From assembly GCA_903822375.1 (NCBI GenBank), contig CAIJOU010000600.1:1-9296 (forward strand): a DNA stretch of 9,296 nt. Direction: 5' to 3'. How positions within the stretch are numbered: position 1 is the first letter of the stretch; each line of letters opens with the position of its first letter. Of the stretch, positions 1-9,102 are shown in pieces. The notes beneath the pieces were generated by a model, which worked only from the letters and a program-made list of their open reading frames with translations, did not search any database and was not told the origin of the DNA. The DNA is from Candidatus Hydrogenedentota bacterium (GTDB lineage: Bacteria; Hydrogenedentota; Hydrogenedentia; Hydrogenedentales; CAITNO01). The position numbers and the translations under genes were made by a program.

Positions 1-1
1 G

Positions 2-1684
2 GCCCAGTTGCGGGGAGACGATGTAGCCCTCAAGACATCGGCCGCCCAGGTCCTTGCCATTTTCCGCGATCCCAAGGCGGCTCCCCCGTTGGCAGCAACC
101 CTAAACGACACCTCCCGCGAAGTCCGCCTGGCGGCTGCCGTCGCCCTGGCCGCCTGCGGGACCCGCGGGTCTGTCACGCCGCTGCTTAAGACCCTGTCCG
201 ATACCGATCCCGTTGTGGCGCAGGCGGCCGCCATGGCACTGGAAAACCTGACGGGGCACAGCGAACCGTTCAATCCCTTCATCGACGAGATAAACCAAAA
301 GATCGGGGCCGAAGCCTGGAGCAACTGGTTTGGCAATACCTCCTGGCAGACCATTGGGAGCGAACTGGCAACACAGGTCGAGACCGGCAACAGCGACCGC
401 GTACGGCGCGCGGCGGTGACGTTGAGCCACACCGGCGACGCCACCGCGTGTGCCGCCCTTCAAAACTATGTATCGAACAAACAGGGCGAGAACCCCTATC
501 CCGCCTGGAGGAAGGAAGGGCATGTCGGCGACAGCGCCACCTTCAATTCCCTGGCGTCGGTCAATCCAAGAACCCTTCAGGCCGCGACGCGCGCCATCGG
601 CTGCCTTGGAGACCCGACGGCCGTGCCCATGCTGTCCGCGCTGCTTGCCGCGCACAGCAACCCGGAAACGGGCAACCTCTTCCTTGCCGAAGCCGCCGTG
701 GAGGCCCTTGCCCGGATTGGCACCCCCGAGGCCGAAACGGCCCTGATTGAAGCCTTCGCCGGCCTGAAGGACTATCCGGACTTCACCTACTGGTATGGCG
801 ACCATCCGGCATTGATGTCCTGCCACGCGTCGCCCATCCACTACTTCATTATCGAGGCGCTGGACGCTCTGGCCTCCACGCGGGCCGATAGGGTCCTGCC
901 GCACATTATTCGTTCCGTCCCCATCGACCCGGACCGTGCGCTCCTCCTGCCCAACGACGACTACGAAACCCTGGTCGGCCGCGTCATCCGCCGTCACGCC
1001 GCGGGACCCGCCGTCATCGAGACCTGCCTGGCCCTGCTGGGGGATTCGGAGGCGCAGACGGCCCCTGAAATCAGAGAGGCCATTTCCACCACCATCCGAT
1101 GCTGGGCGGGACATCCCGGTCCGGAAATCCGCGCCGCCCAGATACTTTCCCTGGCCTGCCGCGATCAGGCCCATGCGCCCCGCATACAGGCGGCCCTGCT
1201 GCGGTATTGCACGAAGGACAGCGGCATAAAGCGCGTCTTCAACACCGGCATCCCCGTGGTCGACGCGCTGCCCGTGGAAAACTGGGTGTCCTTCTATCTC
1301 GGTAGAACCCTGGGTAATCTGGCCAGCCCGCAATCGGCCGATGCACTCATCGACATTTTGGAGCGTGCACCCGCGGAGGCCGCCACGGGCCGGCCTGATC
1401 CCCTTGGACCGGGCGTTCTGTTTCTGCACAACGGGCTCACGCCCTGCTGGCGTTCCGCCGTGGCATGGGCCTTGGGCAGGATCGGAGCCCCGCAGGCGGC
1501 GCCCGTGCTTCTGAAAATCGTGCGCAACCTCTACAACGCCCCGGACACACGCCATGCCGCCGCCGTGGCCCTGGGGCGGTGCGCCGATTCCGGCACGCGC
1601 GAAGCCCTCAGAACACTCGCCGTTGACTATCCCGAGAGGTCCACCGCCCTGGCGCTCATGAAAGCGTCGTCGGCAAAGAACTGA
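2..1684 (+). CDS. HEAT-repeat protein, 5'-truncated by window edge
   Basis: The reading frame is open from the first full codon (nt 2) and reads straight into a helical repeat, so the TTG at nt 8 is unlikely to be the start; the true start and any signal peptide lie upstream. The visible 560 residues are mostly PBS-lyase/HEAT-type alpha-alpha repeats. Clear units lie at about residues 9-87 (for example VRLAAAVALAACG), 190-255 (AEAAVEALARIGTPEA) and from about 435 to the end (AVAWALGRIGAPQAAPVLL and AAAVALGRC). Between them are less regular stretches, including Trp-rich sequence near residues 95-120 (SNWFGNTSWQ) and an aromatic/His segment near 263-282 (YWYGDHPALMSCHASPIHYF). HEAT repeats form superhelical protein-binding scaffolds; no enzymatic motif is visible. 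The stop is 20 bp before the FG-GAP lipoprotein gene, which suggests co-transcription. The specific role is unknown; a scaffold for the exported enzymes encoded downstream is only a guess. Confidence 0.85.
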   Translation, partial: AQLRGDDVALKTSAAQVLAIFRDPKAAPPLAATLNDTSREVRLAAAVALAACGTRGSVTPLLKTLSDTDPVVAQAAAMALENLTGHSEPFNPFIDEINQKIGAEAWSNWFGNTSWQTIGSELATQVETGNSDRVRRAAVTLSHTGDATACAALQNYVSNKQGENPYPAWRKEGHVGDSATFNSLASVNPRTLQAATRAIGCLGDPTAVPMLSALLAAHSNPETGNLFLAEAAVEALARIGTPEAETALIEAFAGLKDYPDFTYWYGDHPALMSCHASPIHYFIIEALDALASTRADRVLPHIIRSVPIDPDRALLLPNDDYETLVGRVIRRHAAGPAVIETCLALLGDSEAQTAPEIREAISTTIRCWAGHPGPEIRAAQILSLACRDQAHAPRIQAALLRYCTKDSGIKRVFNTGIPVVDALPVENWVSFYLGRTLGNLASPQSADALIDILERAPAEAATGRPDPLGPGVLFLHNGLTPCWRSAVAWALGRIGAPQAAPVLLKIVRNLYNAPDTRHAAAVALGRCADSGTREALRTLAVDYPERSTALALMKASSAKN

Positions 1685-1690
1685 GCACAG

Positions 1691-1700
1691 AAGGAAGGAG
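1691..1700 (+). promoter_or_regulatory. Ribosome binding site of the FG-GAP lipoprotein gene
   Basis: A purine-rich AAGGAAGGAG lies directly after the HEAT gene stop and ends 4 bp before the ATG at 1705. The doubled AAGGA allows pairing at two registers (4 or 9 bp spacing). It supports the ATG at 1705 as start. Confidence 0.7.
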
Positions 1701-1704
1701 TTCC

Positions 1705-3033
1705 ATGTTTCCAAAACCTGTCCTCTCCGCAATGCTGGCGCTGGGTCTTTTTGCATGCATGGCCGGTTGCGTGACCAAATCGGAATTCCCCTGCTTCAAC
1801 ACGAAGGAGACGGAAGCGCCGGGCAACTCGGTTCCGCTGCTGGCGCCCTGGAAGACCGTTGCGCTCAATGCGGACTATGCGGGCATGTGGTTTGTTGCGG
1901 GGGATGTGGACGGTGACGGCGCCCCGGAGATTGTAACGGCGAAGAATTTCAATCAGGACGACGTGCATTATACGAGTTCCGTTGCCGTCCAGAAGCAGGA
2001 CGGCTCGACCTTGTGGACCTGGGGAGACCCCAAGATTGGCCGCAAGGAACTGCACCACGACGTCGCCTGCCAGATTCAGGACTGGGACAGCGACGGGCGG
2101 AACGAGGTGGTTGTCGCCACGAAGGGCGCGCTGGTCGAACTGGACGGGCAAACCGGGGCGGAGCGGTTGCGCATTCCGATTCAGGAAGACGCCACGGACT
2201 CCATCACCTTCTGCAATATCTCCGGCGACGCACGCGCGGAAACGGCATTGGTCAAAGACCGGTACCACAACATTTGGGCCTATATCCGCGACGGGAAACT
2301 GCTGTGGACGGTGAAAGATCCGGGGGGATTCAAGACAGCCCACCAGCCGCGGCCGATGGACATTGACGGCGACGGGATTGATGAGGTCTTCGCCGGTTAC
2401 GCAATGCTCAACGCCGACGGTTCGGTGCGGTGGGTAGTTCAATCCGCGGCCGTGAAGAACAGCTTCGGGCATCTTGATTGTGCCCGCATGATGACACCGG
2501 GCGGCGCGCCGGAAAAGACCCGCATCGCGCTTACCTTCTGCGGCGGCAACAACCTTGCCGTAATTGACGGCAACGGGCGCGTCGTTTGGGAGATTTCAGG
2601 ACACCATTTTGAATCTGTCGAGCTTGGCCGGATAATTCCGGACAAACCGGCACCCCAACTCTTGGTTGACATCGACCACCAGCCGTACGGCAACAGTCCC
2701 ATTTGGGTGGTTGGTAATGACGGCAGGGTGTTTGGCCAACTCGTAACCAACTACAGCCGCCAGCACCGCCTGGTTGATTGGGACGGGGATGGTCTCGACG
2801 AGTTCGTGGTCGGCGGCGACCACAGTCTCTACAACCATGCCGGGAAACGGGTCGCCACCTTTGATGTGCCTGACGGCAGTCCCATTCCCCACGTTGGAGA
2901 CATGGACGGCGACGGACGCAAGGATATACTCTTCAACACCGGCAACGCCGTCTATATCTTCCGGAACGACAAGGGAGCAAAATCACCCACGCCGGTTCCG
3001 CTCGGAACGGGCGCCAACGTCACGCTATACTGA
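1705..3033 (+). CDS. FG-GAP/VCBS repeat putative lipoprotein
   Basis: The 442-residue product begins with a hydrophobic signal sequence ending in M-A-G-C, so Cys22 is a plausible lipidation site, although Met at -3 is not the commonest lipobox residue. The mature part carries five Asp-rich loops of the FG-GAP/VCBS type (D-x-D-x-D-G-x-x-D/E): residues 67-75 (DVDGDGAPE), 126-134 (DWDSDGRNE), 219-227 (DIDGDGIDE), 358-366 (DWDGDGLDE) and 399-407 (DMDGDGRKD). Each is followed by a short hydrophobic beta strand. Such loops bind calcium in beta-propellers of integrin-alpha type and in some polysaccharide lyases (PL11) and lectins. No separate catalytic domain is present; nearly the whole chain appears to be propeller. 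A conserved-looking His/Cys segment (GHLDCARMM, near residue 255) lies between blades 3 and 4. Placed beside CE15-type and GH36-type genes, surface glycan binding is the likeliest role, and a lyase activity cannot be excluded. Confidence 0.85.
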   Translation: MFPKPVLSAMLALGLFACMAGCVTKSEFPCFNTKETEAPGNSVPLLAPWKTVALNADYAGMWFVAGDVDGDGAPEIVTAKNFNQDDVHYTSSVAVQKQDGSTLWTWGDPKIGRKELHHDVACQIQDWDSDGRNEVVVATKGALVELDGQTGAERLRIPIQEDATDSITFCNISGDARAETALVKDRYHNIWAYIRDGKLLWTVKDPGGFKTAHQPRPMDIDGDGIDEVFAGYAMLNADGSVRWVVQSAAVKNSFGHLDCARMMTPGGAPEKTRIALTFCGGNNLAVIDGNGRVVWEISGHHFESVELGRIIPDKPAPQLLVDIDHQPYGNSPIWVVGNDGRVFGQLVTNYSRQHRLVDWDGDGLDEFVVGGDHSLYNHAGKRVATFDVPDGSPIPHVGDMDGDGRKDILFNTGNAVYIFRNDKGAKSPTPVPLGTGANVTLY

Positions 3034-3091
3034 AGCGGCTCAAGCCAGCCAAAGGGTACATGCCCATTGCACGGGCCCACGTCCGAACGGG

Positions 3092-3097
3092 AAAGGA
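3092..3097 (+). promoter_or_regulatory. Ribosome binding site that fixes the start of the CE15-type gene
   Basis: AAAGGA lies 7 bp upstream of the ATG at 3105. An in-frame ATG exists at 3060, but it lacks a comparable purine box and would add 15 residues in front of a good signal peptide. The 3105 start is therefore preferred. Confidence 0.65.
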
Positions 3098-3104
3098 TAT
3101 TGAC

Positions 3105-4346
<1,242 letters not shown>

Positions 4347-4370
4347 GCCCAGCGGTGCGTGGGTAACTCA

Positions 4371-4377
4371 GAAGGAG
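4371..4377 (+). promoter_or_regulatory. Ribosome binding site of the GH36-like gene
   Basis: GAAGGAG lies 10 bp before the ATG at 4388, slightly long spacing. No closer in-frame start competes, and the downstream sequence is a signal peptide, so the start is secure. Confidence 0.6.
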
Positions 4378-4387
4378 AAACATTGGA

Positions 4388-6661
4388 ATGAGACACCTGA
4401 GGCATATCGCAATGATATTGGGGCTGGGTTGTTGTGCCACCCTCCAGTTGCCCGTGGCCGCGCTCGAACTATCAAACGCGGCAATTACCGTTCGCTATGA
4501 TGATGCCGCCCAGGCATTCACCGTTTCGGATCGCGCCAGCATGCTGGTCACTGGAACGCTACAGGGCGCGTGTACAGTGAAAGATGGGAGGCTCCTCGTG
4601 ACGCATCCCGACGGTGTTACAATCCTGGAACTGCGCGGGGATCTGCCGTTTGTGTTCGTGACCAGGGAACTTGCCAATACAGGCCAGGCCGTCACGGATA
4701 CGAGAAGCATTGTGCCGGTTTCGTTTGCCCTTGATTTCCTGGACGTGCCGGCCGCCGATTTACGCACGCTGGGGACCGGTGGACTGACCAAACCCGACAA
4801 GAATCCCGGCAGTTATCTTTTCCTGACCTGCGCAGATCCGAAAACGCGGCTGGGCGTTGTGGCCGGCTGGGTGACCCAGGACCGCGCCAGTGGTGTGCTT
4901 TTCTCTGAGGTGAAAGACGGCAAGGTTAACATCAAAGCGCAACTGGATTATGGTCATCTGCAAATTCCTCCAGGCAAATCGGCGACATTGGAAACGCTCG
5001 CCATCGGCCTGTTTGACGACGCGCGCATCGGCGAGGAACAGTATGCCGACTTGATCAAGAAGCAATACGACATCCATCTCCGTCCCATGCCCACCGTGTA
5101 TTGCTCGTGGTATGCGGAGAAGAACGGCATGGCCGGGGACGAAAAGTCCACGGTGGAACTGGCGAAATTCGTGGCCCGAGAATTGAAACCCTTCGGACTG
5201 GGTGTCATTCAGATTGACGACGAATGGCAGGACGGCGGCAAGTTCAACGGCCCGCGCCGGGGCTTTGAACGGGCGCGCCCGGACGGTCCTTACCCGCATG
5301 GCATGGCGCCGGTGGCCGGGGCCGTGGAGCAGGAGGGGCTTACCTTTGGCCTGTGGTGGCTTCCCTTTGCGCGGAATCACCAGGCCCCCGAGTACAAGGA
5401 CCGCCAGGAGTGGTTCGTGAAGCGCGAAAACGGGAATCCCTACGAAACGGACTGGGGCGGCACCTGCCTTGATCTCACGAATCCTGAGGTGCAGGCACAA
5501 CTTGCCGAGATTGCCCGCGCGTACCGTTCCTGGGGTGTGAAGTACTACAAGATGGACGGACTTTGGACCGGCGCCGCCTGTGAGCAGATTTATGTGAACG
5601 ACGGGTACAAGGACGACCATTTTGGCAACAACCAACCGTTGCATGACCCGGCCGTCACCAATATCGAAGCCTACCGAAGCGGCCTGAAACTCCTGCGCAA
5701 GAGCGCCGGTGACGATGTGTTCTTCTCCGGCTGCTGCGTTGCGCAGAACATGCGCGAGCTGTGCGCCGTCGGCCTGGTCGATTCGATGCGCATCGGTCCC
5801 GACTACAATGCCGACGGCATTGGCATCAAGACGGGGCCGCTGCGCGGTTCGCGGCTGTACTTTCTGAACGGCCGTGTCTGGTGGAACGACCCCGACCCGC
5901 CCATCGTCCGGCCTTCGGGCAGCGGCATGGGCATCAAGCCCGTCTCGCTCGACGAGGCGCGGCTTGGCGCGTCGTGGGTTGCCGTTGCCGGGCAGCTCTT
6001 TCTGGTCAGCGACTGGCTGCCCGAACTGCCCGCCGACCGCATCGAGGTGCTGAAACGCACGATGTCGCATCATGACGCCACGGCGCGGCCCGTGGATTGC
6101 TTCGAGAATGCCATGCCGACGACGTGGCTTGTCACCGCGGCAAACGACACGGTCCGCCGCGATGTCATCGGCGTGTTCAACTGGGAAGGCTCGGAGTTGA
6201 AGGCAAGCTATGCACCGTCCAAACTCGGCCTTGCCCCGGCAAAACGGTATTTCGCCTTCGATTTCTGGGCCAATGCGCCGATGCCGGAGTTCAGCGAAAC
6301 ATTCGAAAGCATGGTGCCGGCAAAATCCTGCCGCGTGGTGGCCGTGCGCGCCGATGAGGGGCATCCGGTGCTCGTCGGCACCTCGCGCCATGTCACGCAG
6401 GGCATCATTGATGTCACGGGCGAAAAGTGGGACCAGGGCTGCCTCTCGGCGACTTCTACGGTGGTGGGCGGCGATCCGTATGAATTGCGCATTGCCGGCA
6501 TGGAGAAATGGAAATGCGTCTCCGCCGCCGTGTCCGCCGAAGACCAGGGGGCGGGCGTCAGCATCGAGGTGTTGCCCGCGGAGACCGGCTGGCTGCGCGT
6601 GAAGGTTCAGTCGAAGACCGCGCGCGCGGTAAACTGGCGGGTGAACTGTCAAACGATCTAG
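4388..6661 (+). CDS. Secreted GH36-like alpha-galactosidase family hydrolase (clan GH-D)
   Basis: The 757-residue product has a Sec signal peptide (likely cut after PVAA, near residue 25). An N-terminal beta-sandwich spans about 26-230, a (beta/alpha)8 barrel runs from PTVYCSWYAEK at 235 to about 560, and a C-terminal beta-rich domain follows. This is the GH36 architecture. Retaining clan GH-D enzymes use two Asp. The nucleophile should be Asp390 in YYKMDGLW, and the acid/base Asp472 in DSMRIGPDYN, preceded by Arg468 as in the family R-x-x-x-D signature. IDDEWQ at 276-281 matches the strand bearing substrate-binding Asp residues, and SGCC at 447-450 resembles the Cys-containing loop before the acid/base in Thermotoga-type GalA. 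The 82-residue gap between the catalytic Asp is longer than in TmGalA (about 60). Activity on alpha-1,6-galactosides is expected from family, but other alpha-galactosides or related sugars are possible. It lies 41 bp after the CE15-type gene. Confidence 0.85.
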   Translation: MRHLRHIAMILGLGCCATLQLPVAALELSNAAITVRYDDAAQAFTVSDRASMLVTGTLQGACTVKDGRLLVTHPDGVTILELRGDLPFVFVTRELANTGQAVTDTRSIVPVSFALDFLDVPAADLRTLGTGGLTKPDKNPGSYLFLTCADPKTRLGVVAGWVTQDRASGVLFSEVKDGKVNIKAQLDYGHLQIPPGKSATLETLAIGLFDDARIGEEQYADLIKKQYDIHLRPMPTVYCSWYAEKNGMAGDEKSTVELAKFVARELKPFGLGVIQIDDEWQDGGKFNGPRRGFERARPDGPYPHGMAPVAGAVEQEGLTFGLWWLPFARNHQAPEYKDRQEWFVKRENGNPYETDWGGTCLDLTNPEVQAQLAEIARAYRSWGVKYYKMDGLWTGAACEQIYVNDGYKDDHFGNNQPLHDPAVTNIEAYRSGLKLLRKSAGDDVFFSGCCVAQNMRELCAVGLVDSMRIGPDYNADGIGIKTGPLRGSRLYFLNGRVWWNDPDPPIVRPSGSGMGIKPVSLDEARLGASWVAVAGQLFLVSDWLPELPADRIEVLKRTMSHHDATARPVDCFENAMPTTWLVTAANDTVRRDVIGVFNWEGSELKASYAPSKLGLAPAKRYFAFDFWANAPMPEFSETFESMVPAKSCRVVAVRADEGHPVLVGTSRHVTQGIIDVTGEKWDQGCLSATSTVVGGDPYELRIAGMEKWKCVSAAVSAEDQGAGVSIEVLPAETGWLRVKVQSKTARAVNWRVNCQTI

Positions 6662-6694
6662 CCTCGAACCGGGAAATGCGGAACAGTCTCTTTG

Positions 6695-6700
6695 AAAGGA
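6695..6700 (+). promoter_or_regulatory. Ribosome binding site that fixes the start of the Gfo/Idh/MocA gene
   Basis: AAAGGA lies 6 bp upstream of the ATG at 6707. A TTG at 6692 is in frame but sits upstream of, and partly beside, this site, so the ATG is the likely start. It gives the expected short n-region before the twin arginines. Confidence 0.7.
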
Positions 6701-6706
6701 CAAACC

Positions 6707-8071
6707 ATGCAGAAAGCAAACATCAGCAGACGCGATTTCATGAAAAGCAGTCTTGCCGCCTCGGCGGCGCTGGGTGTTCCGACAATTCTTCCCAATTCGG
6801 CGTGGGGGGCGAACGCACCGGGCAACCGCGTAAACGTGGCGCTGATCGGTTGCGGCAATATTGGCAACTACCACAAGAACTGGGTCATTCAATACCCGGA
6901 CGTTCAGGTTGTGGCCGTTTGCGATGCCTATAAATCCCGGCGCATTGCGATGGCGGAAGAGCTGAACAAACATTACGGCAGCGCCGACTTGGTCAAGGTG
7001 TACACCGACTTCCGTGAGATACTCGCGCTTCCGGATGTGGACGCCGTGTTCATAGGGGCGCATGACAACTGGCACACACCCATGGCCATCGCCGCAGCGC
7101 GGGCGGGCAAAGACGTCTATTGCCAAAAACCGCTGTCCCTGGACCTGGAGCAGACCAAACTCCTGAGAACCGCGGTGAATGACAACAAGAGGGTGTTTCA
7201 GTTTGGAACCCAGTACCGATCCGAGTCGCAGTACCCAAAGATGGTTGAACTGGTGCGCAACGGCTACATCGGGGAACTGAAACGGATAGATGTCTGGTGC
7301 CGCAATGTGCGCAACGACGTTGACAAATACAACGGCAAGCCATACGGGTCCACCGTTGAGATTCCCGTGCCCGAAGACCTTGATTTCAACATGTGGCAGG
7401 GACCAGCGCCCATGGTTCCCTACACTTCGGACCGGTGCACGCCCTGGGGCGGTTATCACTGTCCCGAGACCTCTCTTGGATTCGTGGCGGGCTGCGCCAT
7501 TCATCCGCTCGGCGTTGCGCAATGGGGTAACAGGACCGACCACACCAGCCCGATACGGTACGAGGGAACGGGGAGCGTGCCGACAGAAGGCATCTTCCGG
7601 ACGCTCGAGCGGTGGGACATCATGTGCGACTATGAAAACGGGGTGAAGCTCCACATGATGGATATGGAGACCGCCAAGGACGTGGTCATGAAGTACTACA
7701 CGGAAAAATGGCACGACGGCGACGGGGTGGTTTTCCACGGCACGGAAGGTTGGATTGGCGACTTCAAGTTCGGCTCGTTCTGTGCCAGCAACCAGAAACT
7801 TTGGAAACAGGAGCTGAAATCGACAGACGAACGGGTCTACGAGTCCAAAGGTCATGTCCGCAACTTCATTGACTGCGTGAAATCAAGAAAGGAAACCGTG
7901 TGTCCGGTGGAAATGGCGATTCGTTGCGACGCGATCGCCCACATGGTCGACGCCACGGCACGGACCGGGAGGGTGATCAACTGGGACCCAAAGGCGGAGC
8001 AAATCATCGGTGATGCTGAAGCAACGGCACTGCTCACGCGGCCGTTCCGGGAAGAATGGAAAGTCTGGTGA
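6707..8071 (+). CDS. Tat-exported Gfo/Idh/MocA family oxidoreductase
   Basis: The 454-residue product starts with a twin-arginine signal (S-R-R-D-F-M-K, Arg8-Arg9, hydrophobic stretch to about residue 34), so it should be exported folded, probably with its cofactor. The Rossmann fold follows at once: VALIGCGNIG at 44-53 is the dinucleotide-binding G-x-G-x-x-G loop, and Asp58-region beta strands lead to VVAVCDAY. The family E-K-P motif reads Q-K-P (Lys141-Pro142). The C-terminal alpha/beta domain contains GGYHCPETS at about 248-256 and CAIHPLG with His266, the position of the conserved catalytic-region His in many members. The family oxidises or reduces sugars, inositols and derivatives with NAD(P); the exported branch also includes GH109-type enzymes that hydrolyse glycosides through a bound NAD redox cycle. 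The gene lies 45 bp after the GH36-like gene, so a sugar released by that enzyme is a plausible substrate. Exact reaction unknown. Confidence 0.88.
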   Translation: MQKANISRRDFMKSSLAASAALGVPTILPNSAWGANAPGNRVNVALIGCGNIGNYHKNWVIQYPDVQVVAVCDAYKSRRIAMAEELNKHYGSADLVKVYTDFREILALPDVDAVFIGAHDNWHTPMAIAAARAGKDVYCQKPLSLDLEQTKLLRTAVNDNKRVFQFGTQYRSESQYPKMVELVRNGYIGELKRIDVWCRNVRNDVDKYNGKPYGSTVEIPVPEDLDFNMWQGPAPMVPYTSDRCTPWGGYHCPETSLGFVAGCAIHPLGVAQWGNRTDHTSPIRYEGTGSVPTEGIFRTLERWDIMCDYENGVKLHMMDMETAKDVVMKYYTEKWHDGDGVVFHGTEGWIGDFKFGSFCASNQKLWKQELKSTDERVYESKGHVRNFIDCVKSRKETVCPVEMAIRCDAIAHMVDATARTGRVINWDPKAEQIIGDAEATALLTRPFREEWKVW

Positions 8072-8086
8072 TGCTGTCTGCCAGGA

Positions 8087-8118
8087 CCTGCCGGTTGCGT
8101 GTTCGGTGAACCGGCGGG
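8087..8118 (+). other. Intergenic hairpin before the kinase gene
   Basis: An inverted repeat has arms CCTGCCGGTT (8087-8096) and AACCGGCGGG (8109-8118): ten pairs with one U-G wobble around a 12-nt loop. It starts 15 bp after the oxidoreductase stop and ends 43 bp before the kinase start. No T-run follows, so it is not a classic intrinsic terminator. An mRNA stability or processing element, or a protein-binding site, are alternatives. Confidence 0.45.
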
Positions 8119-8149
8119 CAAACTGTCTTGCGGTCCGGTATCAAACCAG

Positions 8150-8155
8150 AAGGGA
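8150..8155 (+). promoter_or_regulatory. Ribosome binding site that fixes the start of the kinase gene
   Basis: AAGGGA ends 6 bp before the ATG at 8162. The longer in-frame start at 8099 would add 21 residues without family resemblance and would run through the hairpin at 8087-8118. The 8162 start gives a kinase beginning MSYSIAGIGELLWD, as expected for the family. Confidence 0.65.
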
Positions 8156-8161
8156 TGGCGC

Positions 8162-9064
8162 ATGAGTTATAGCATTGCCGGCATCGGCGAACTGTTGTGG
8201 GATTTGTTGCCGTCCGGTCCGCAGCTGGGCGGCGCACCGGCCAATTTTGCCTACCATGCCCATGCTCTCGGCGGGGAGGCACAGGTAATCTCGCGCGTCG
8301 GCAATGACCCGCTTGGCCGGGAGATTATCGGACGCATTGAAGCCATGGGCCTGCTTTCGGCGAGTATACAGACCGACGAGACGGCGCCCACGGGAACGGT
8401 TACGGTGGCGTTGGATGGCAACGGCGTCCCCTCCTATACCATTCACGAGAATACCGCCTGGGACCGGATCGCCGTCACGCCCGAGTCTTTGGCATTGGTG
8501 CGCGCGGCGGACGCCGTGTGCTTTGGAAGTCTGGCGCAGCGAAGCCCGATTTCCCGTGAATCCATCGAACGCCTCGTTTCCTCTGCACCCGCCGCGGCCT
8601 GGCGCGTCTTTGACATCAACCTGCGCCAACATTATTACAGTCGTGACGTTATTGAAAGCTCCCTCCATCTGGCCAACGTGCTCAAAATCAACGACGATGA
8701 ATTGCCCGTTGTGACCGGCCTCTTCTCCCTATCCGGAAATGTGGAAAAGCAAATCGCATCGCTGGCGGCCGCGTTCAGCCTGAATATGGTGGCCCTCACC
8801 CGGGGCGGCAACGGAAGCCTGCTCTACCGGGACGGAGACTGGTCTGACTGCAGTCCGGCGCCGGTCAACGTGGTGGACACCGTGGGTGCCGGAGATGCCT
8901 TTACCGCGGCGCTGGTCCTGGGCCTCCTTCACGGCGATACGCTTGACGTGACACATGCGTTCGCCTCGGAAGTGGCGGGTTATGTCTGCACGCGCACCGG
9001 CGCGACGCCCCTGTTGCCGGAACGCTTTGCACAACGGTTTAGACGCGCGACCGACGGAACATGA
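8162..9064 (+). CDS. PfkB-family carbohydrate kinase, probably fructokinase
   Basis: The 300-residue product is full length for a PfkB (ribokinase-type) sugar kinase and has no signal peptide, so it acts in the cytoplasm. The N-terminus reads GIGELLWDLLP (7-17), followed by LGGAPANFAYHA at 22-33, a substrate-binding pattern typical of fructokinase-type members. FDINLRQ at about 150-156 and the second PfkB signature DTVGAGDAF at 239-247 follow; Asp245 is the catalytic base and the Gly-Ala-Gly stretch forms the anion hole for ATP-dependent phosphorylation. Fructose to fructose 6-phosphate is the best guess; other ketoses, or keto-acids such as 2-keto-3-deoxygluconate, are possible because PfkB specificity is hard to read from sequence. 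The gap to the gene before it is 90 bp, the largest in the window, and holds a hairpin, so it could be separately controlled. It would trap sugar released by the exported enzymes encoded upstream. Confidence 0.88.
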   Translation: MSYSIAGIGELLWDLLPSGPQLGGAPANFAYHAHALGGEAQVISRVGNDPLGREIIGRIEAMGLLSASIQTDETAPTGTVTVALDGNGVPSYTIHENTAWDRIAVTPESLALVRAADAVCFGSLAQRSPISRESIERLVSSAPAAAWRVFDINLRQHYYSRDVIESSLHLANVLKINDDELPVVTGLFSLSGNVEKQIASLAAAFSLNMVALTRGGNGSLLYRDGDWSDCSPAPVNVVDTVGAGDAFTAALVLGLLHGDTLDVTHAFASEVAGYVCTRTGATPLLPERFAQRFRRATDGT

Positions 9065-9083
9065 TGATGTCCGCGGGACTGGG

Positions 9084-9102
9084 GTTGGCCGTCAAGGTCA
9101 AC
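9084..9102 (+). terminator. Short hairpin after the kinase gene, possible weak terminator or operator
   Basis: Arms GTTGGCC (9084-9090) and GGTCAAC (9096-9102) can form seven pairs with one G-U wobble around a 5-nt loop, 19 bp after the kinase stop. Only a short GGGTTT follows, so termination would be weak. The GTTG...CAAC symmetry would also suit a dimeric repressor site ahead of the next gene. The two readings cannot be separated here. Confidence 0.3.

Noticed and set aside
101..1756. A 551-codon open frame on the - strand opposite the HEAT gene
   Set aside because: Antisense shadow of a convincing repeat protein; the translation is Gly/Arg-rich with no recognisable motif.
3060..3104. N-terminal extension of the CE15-type protein from an ATG at 3060
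   Set aside because: No good ribosome binding site and it would bury the signal peptide; the ATG at 3105 has AAAGGA at 7 bp spacing.
3034..3104. Possible hairpins in the 71-bp gap before the CE15-type gene
   Set aside because: Only short GC stems of three to four pairs (such as GCCC/GGGC) can be drawn; no convincing regulatory structure.
4347..4364. Small inverted repeat GCCCA / TGGGT after the CE15-type gene
   Set aside because: Only five pairs including a wobble, with an 8-nt loop and no T-run; likely chance.
4760..7855. A 1031-codon open frame on the - strand across the GH36-like and oxidoreductase genes
   Set aside because: It spans two well-supported + strand genes and the gap between them. 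It is in the register that high-GC codon bias keeps free of stops, and its translation is low-complexity (rich in His, Arg, Gly and Val) with no domain I recognise.
8099..8161. N-terminal extension of the kinase from a start at 8099
   Set aside because: The added 21 residues do not resemble the PfkB N-terminus, and the ATG at 8162 has its own ribosome binding site.
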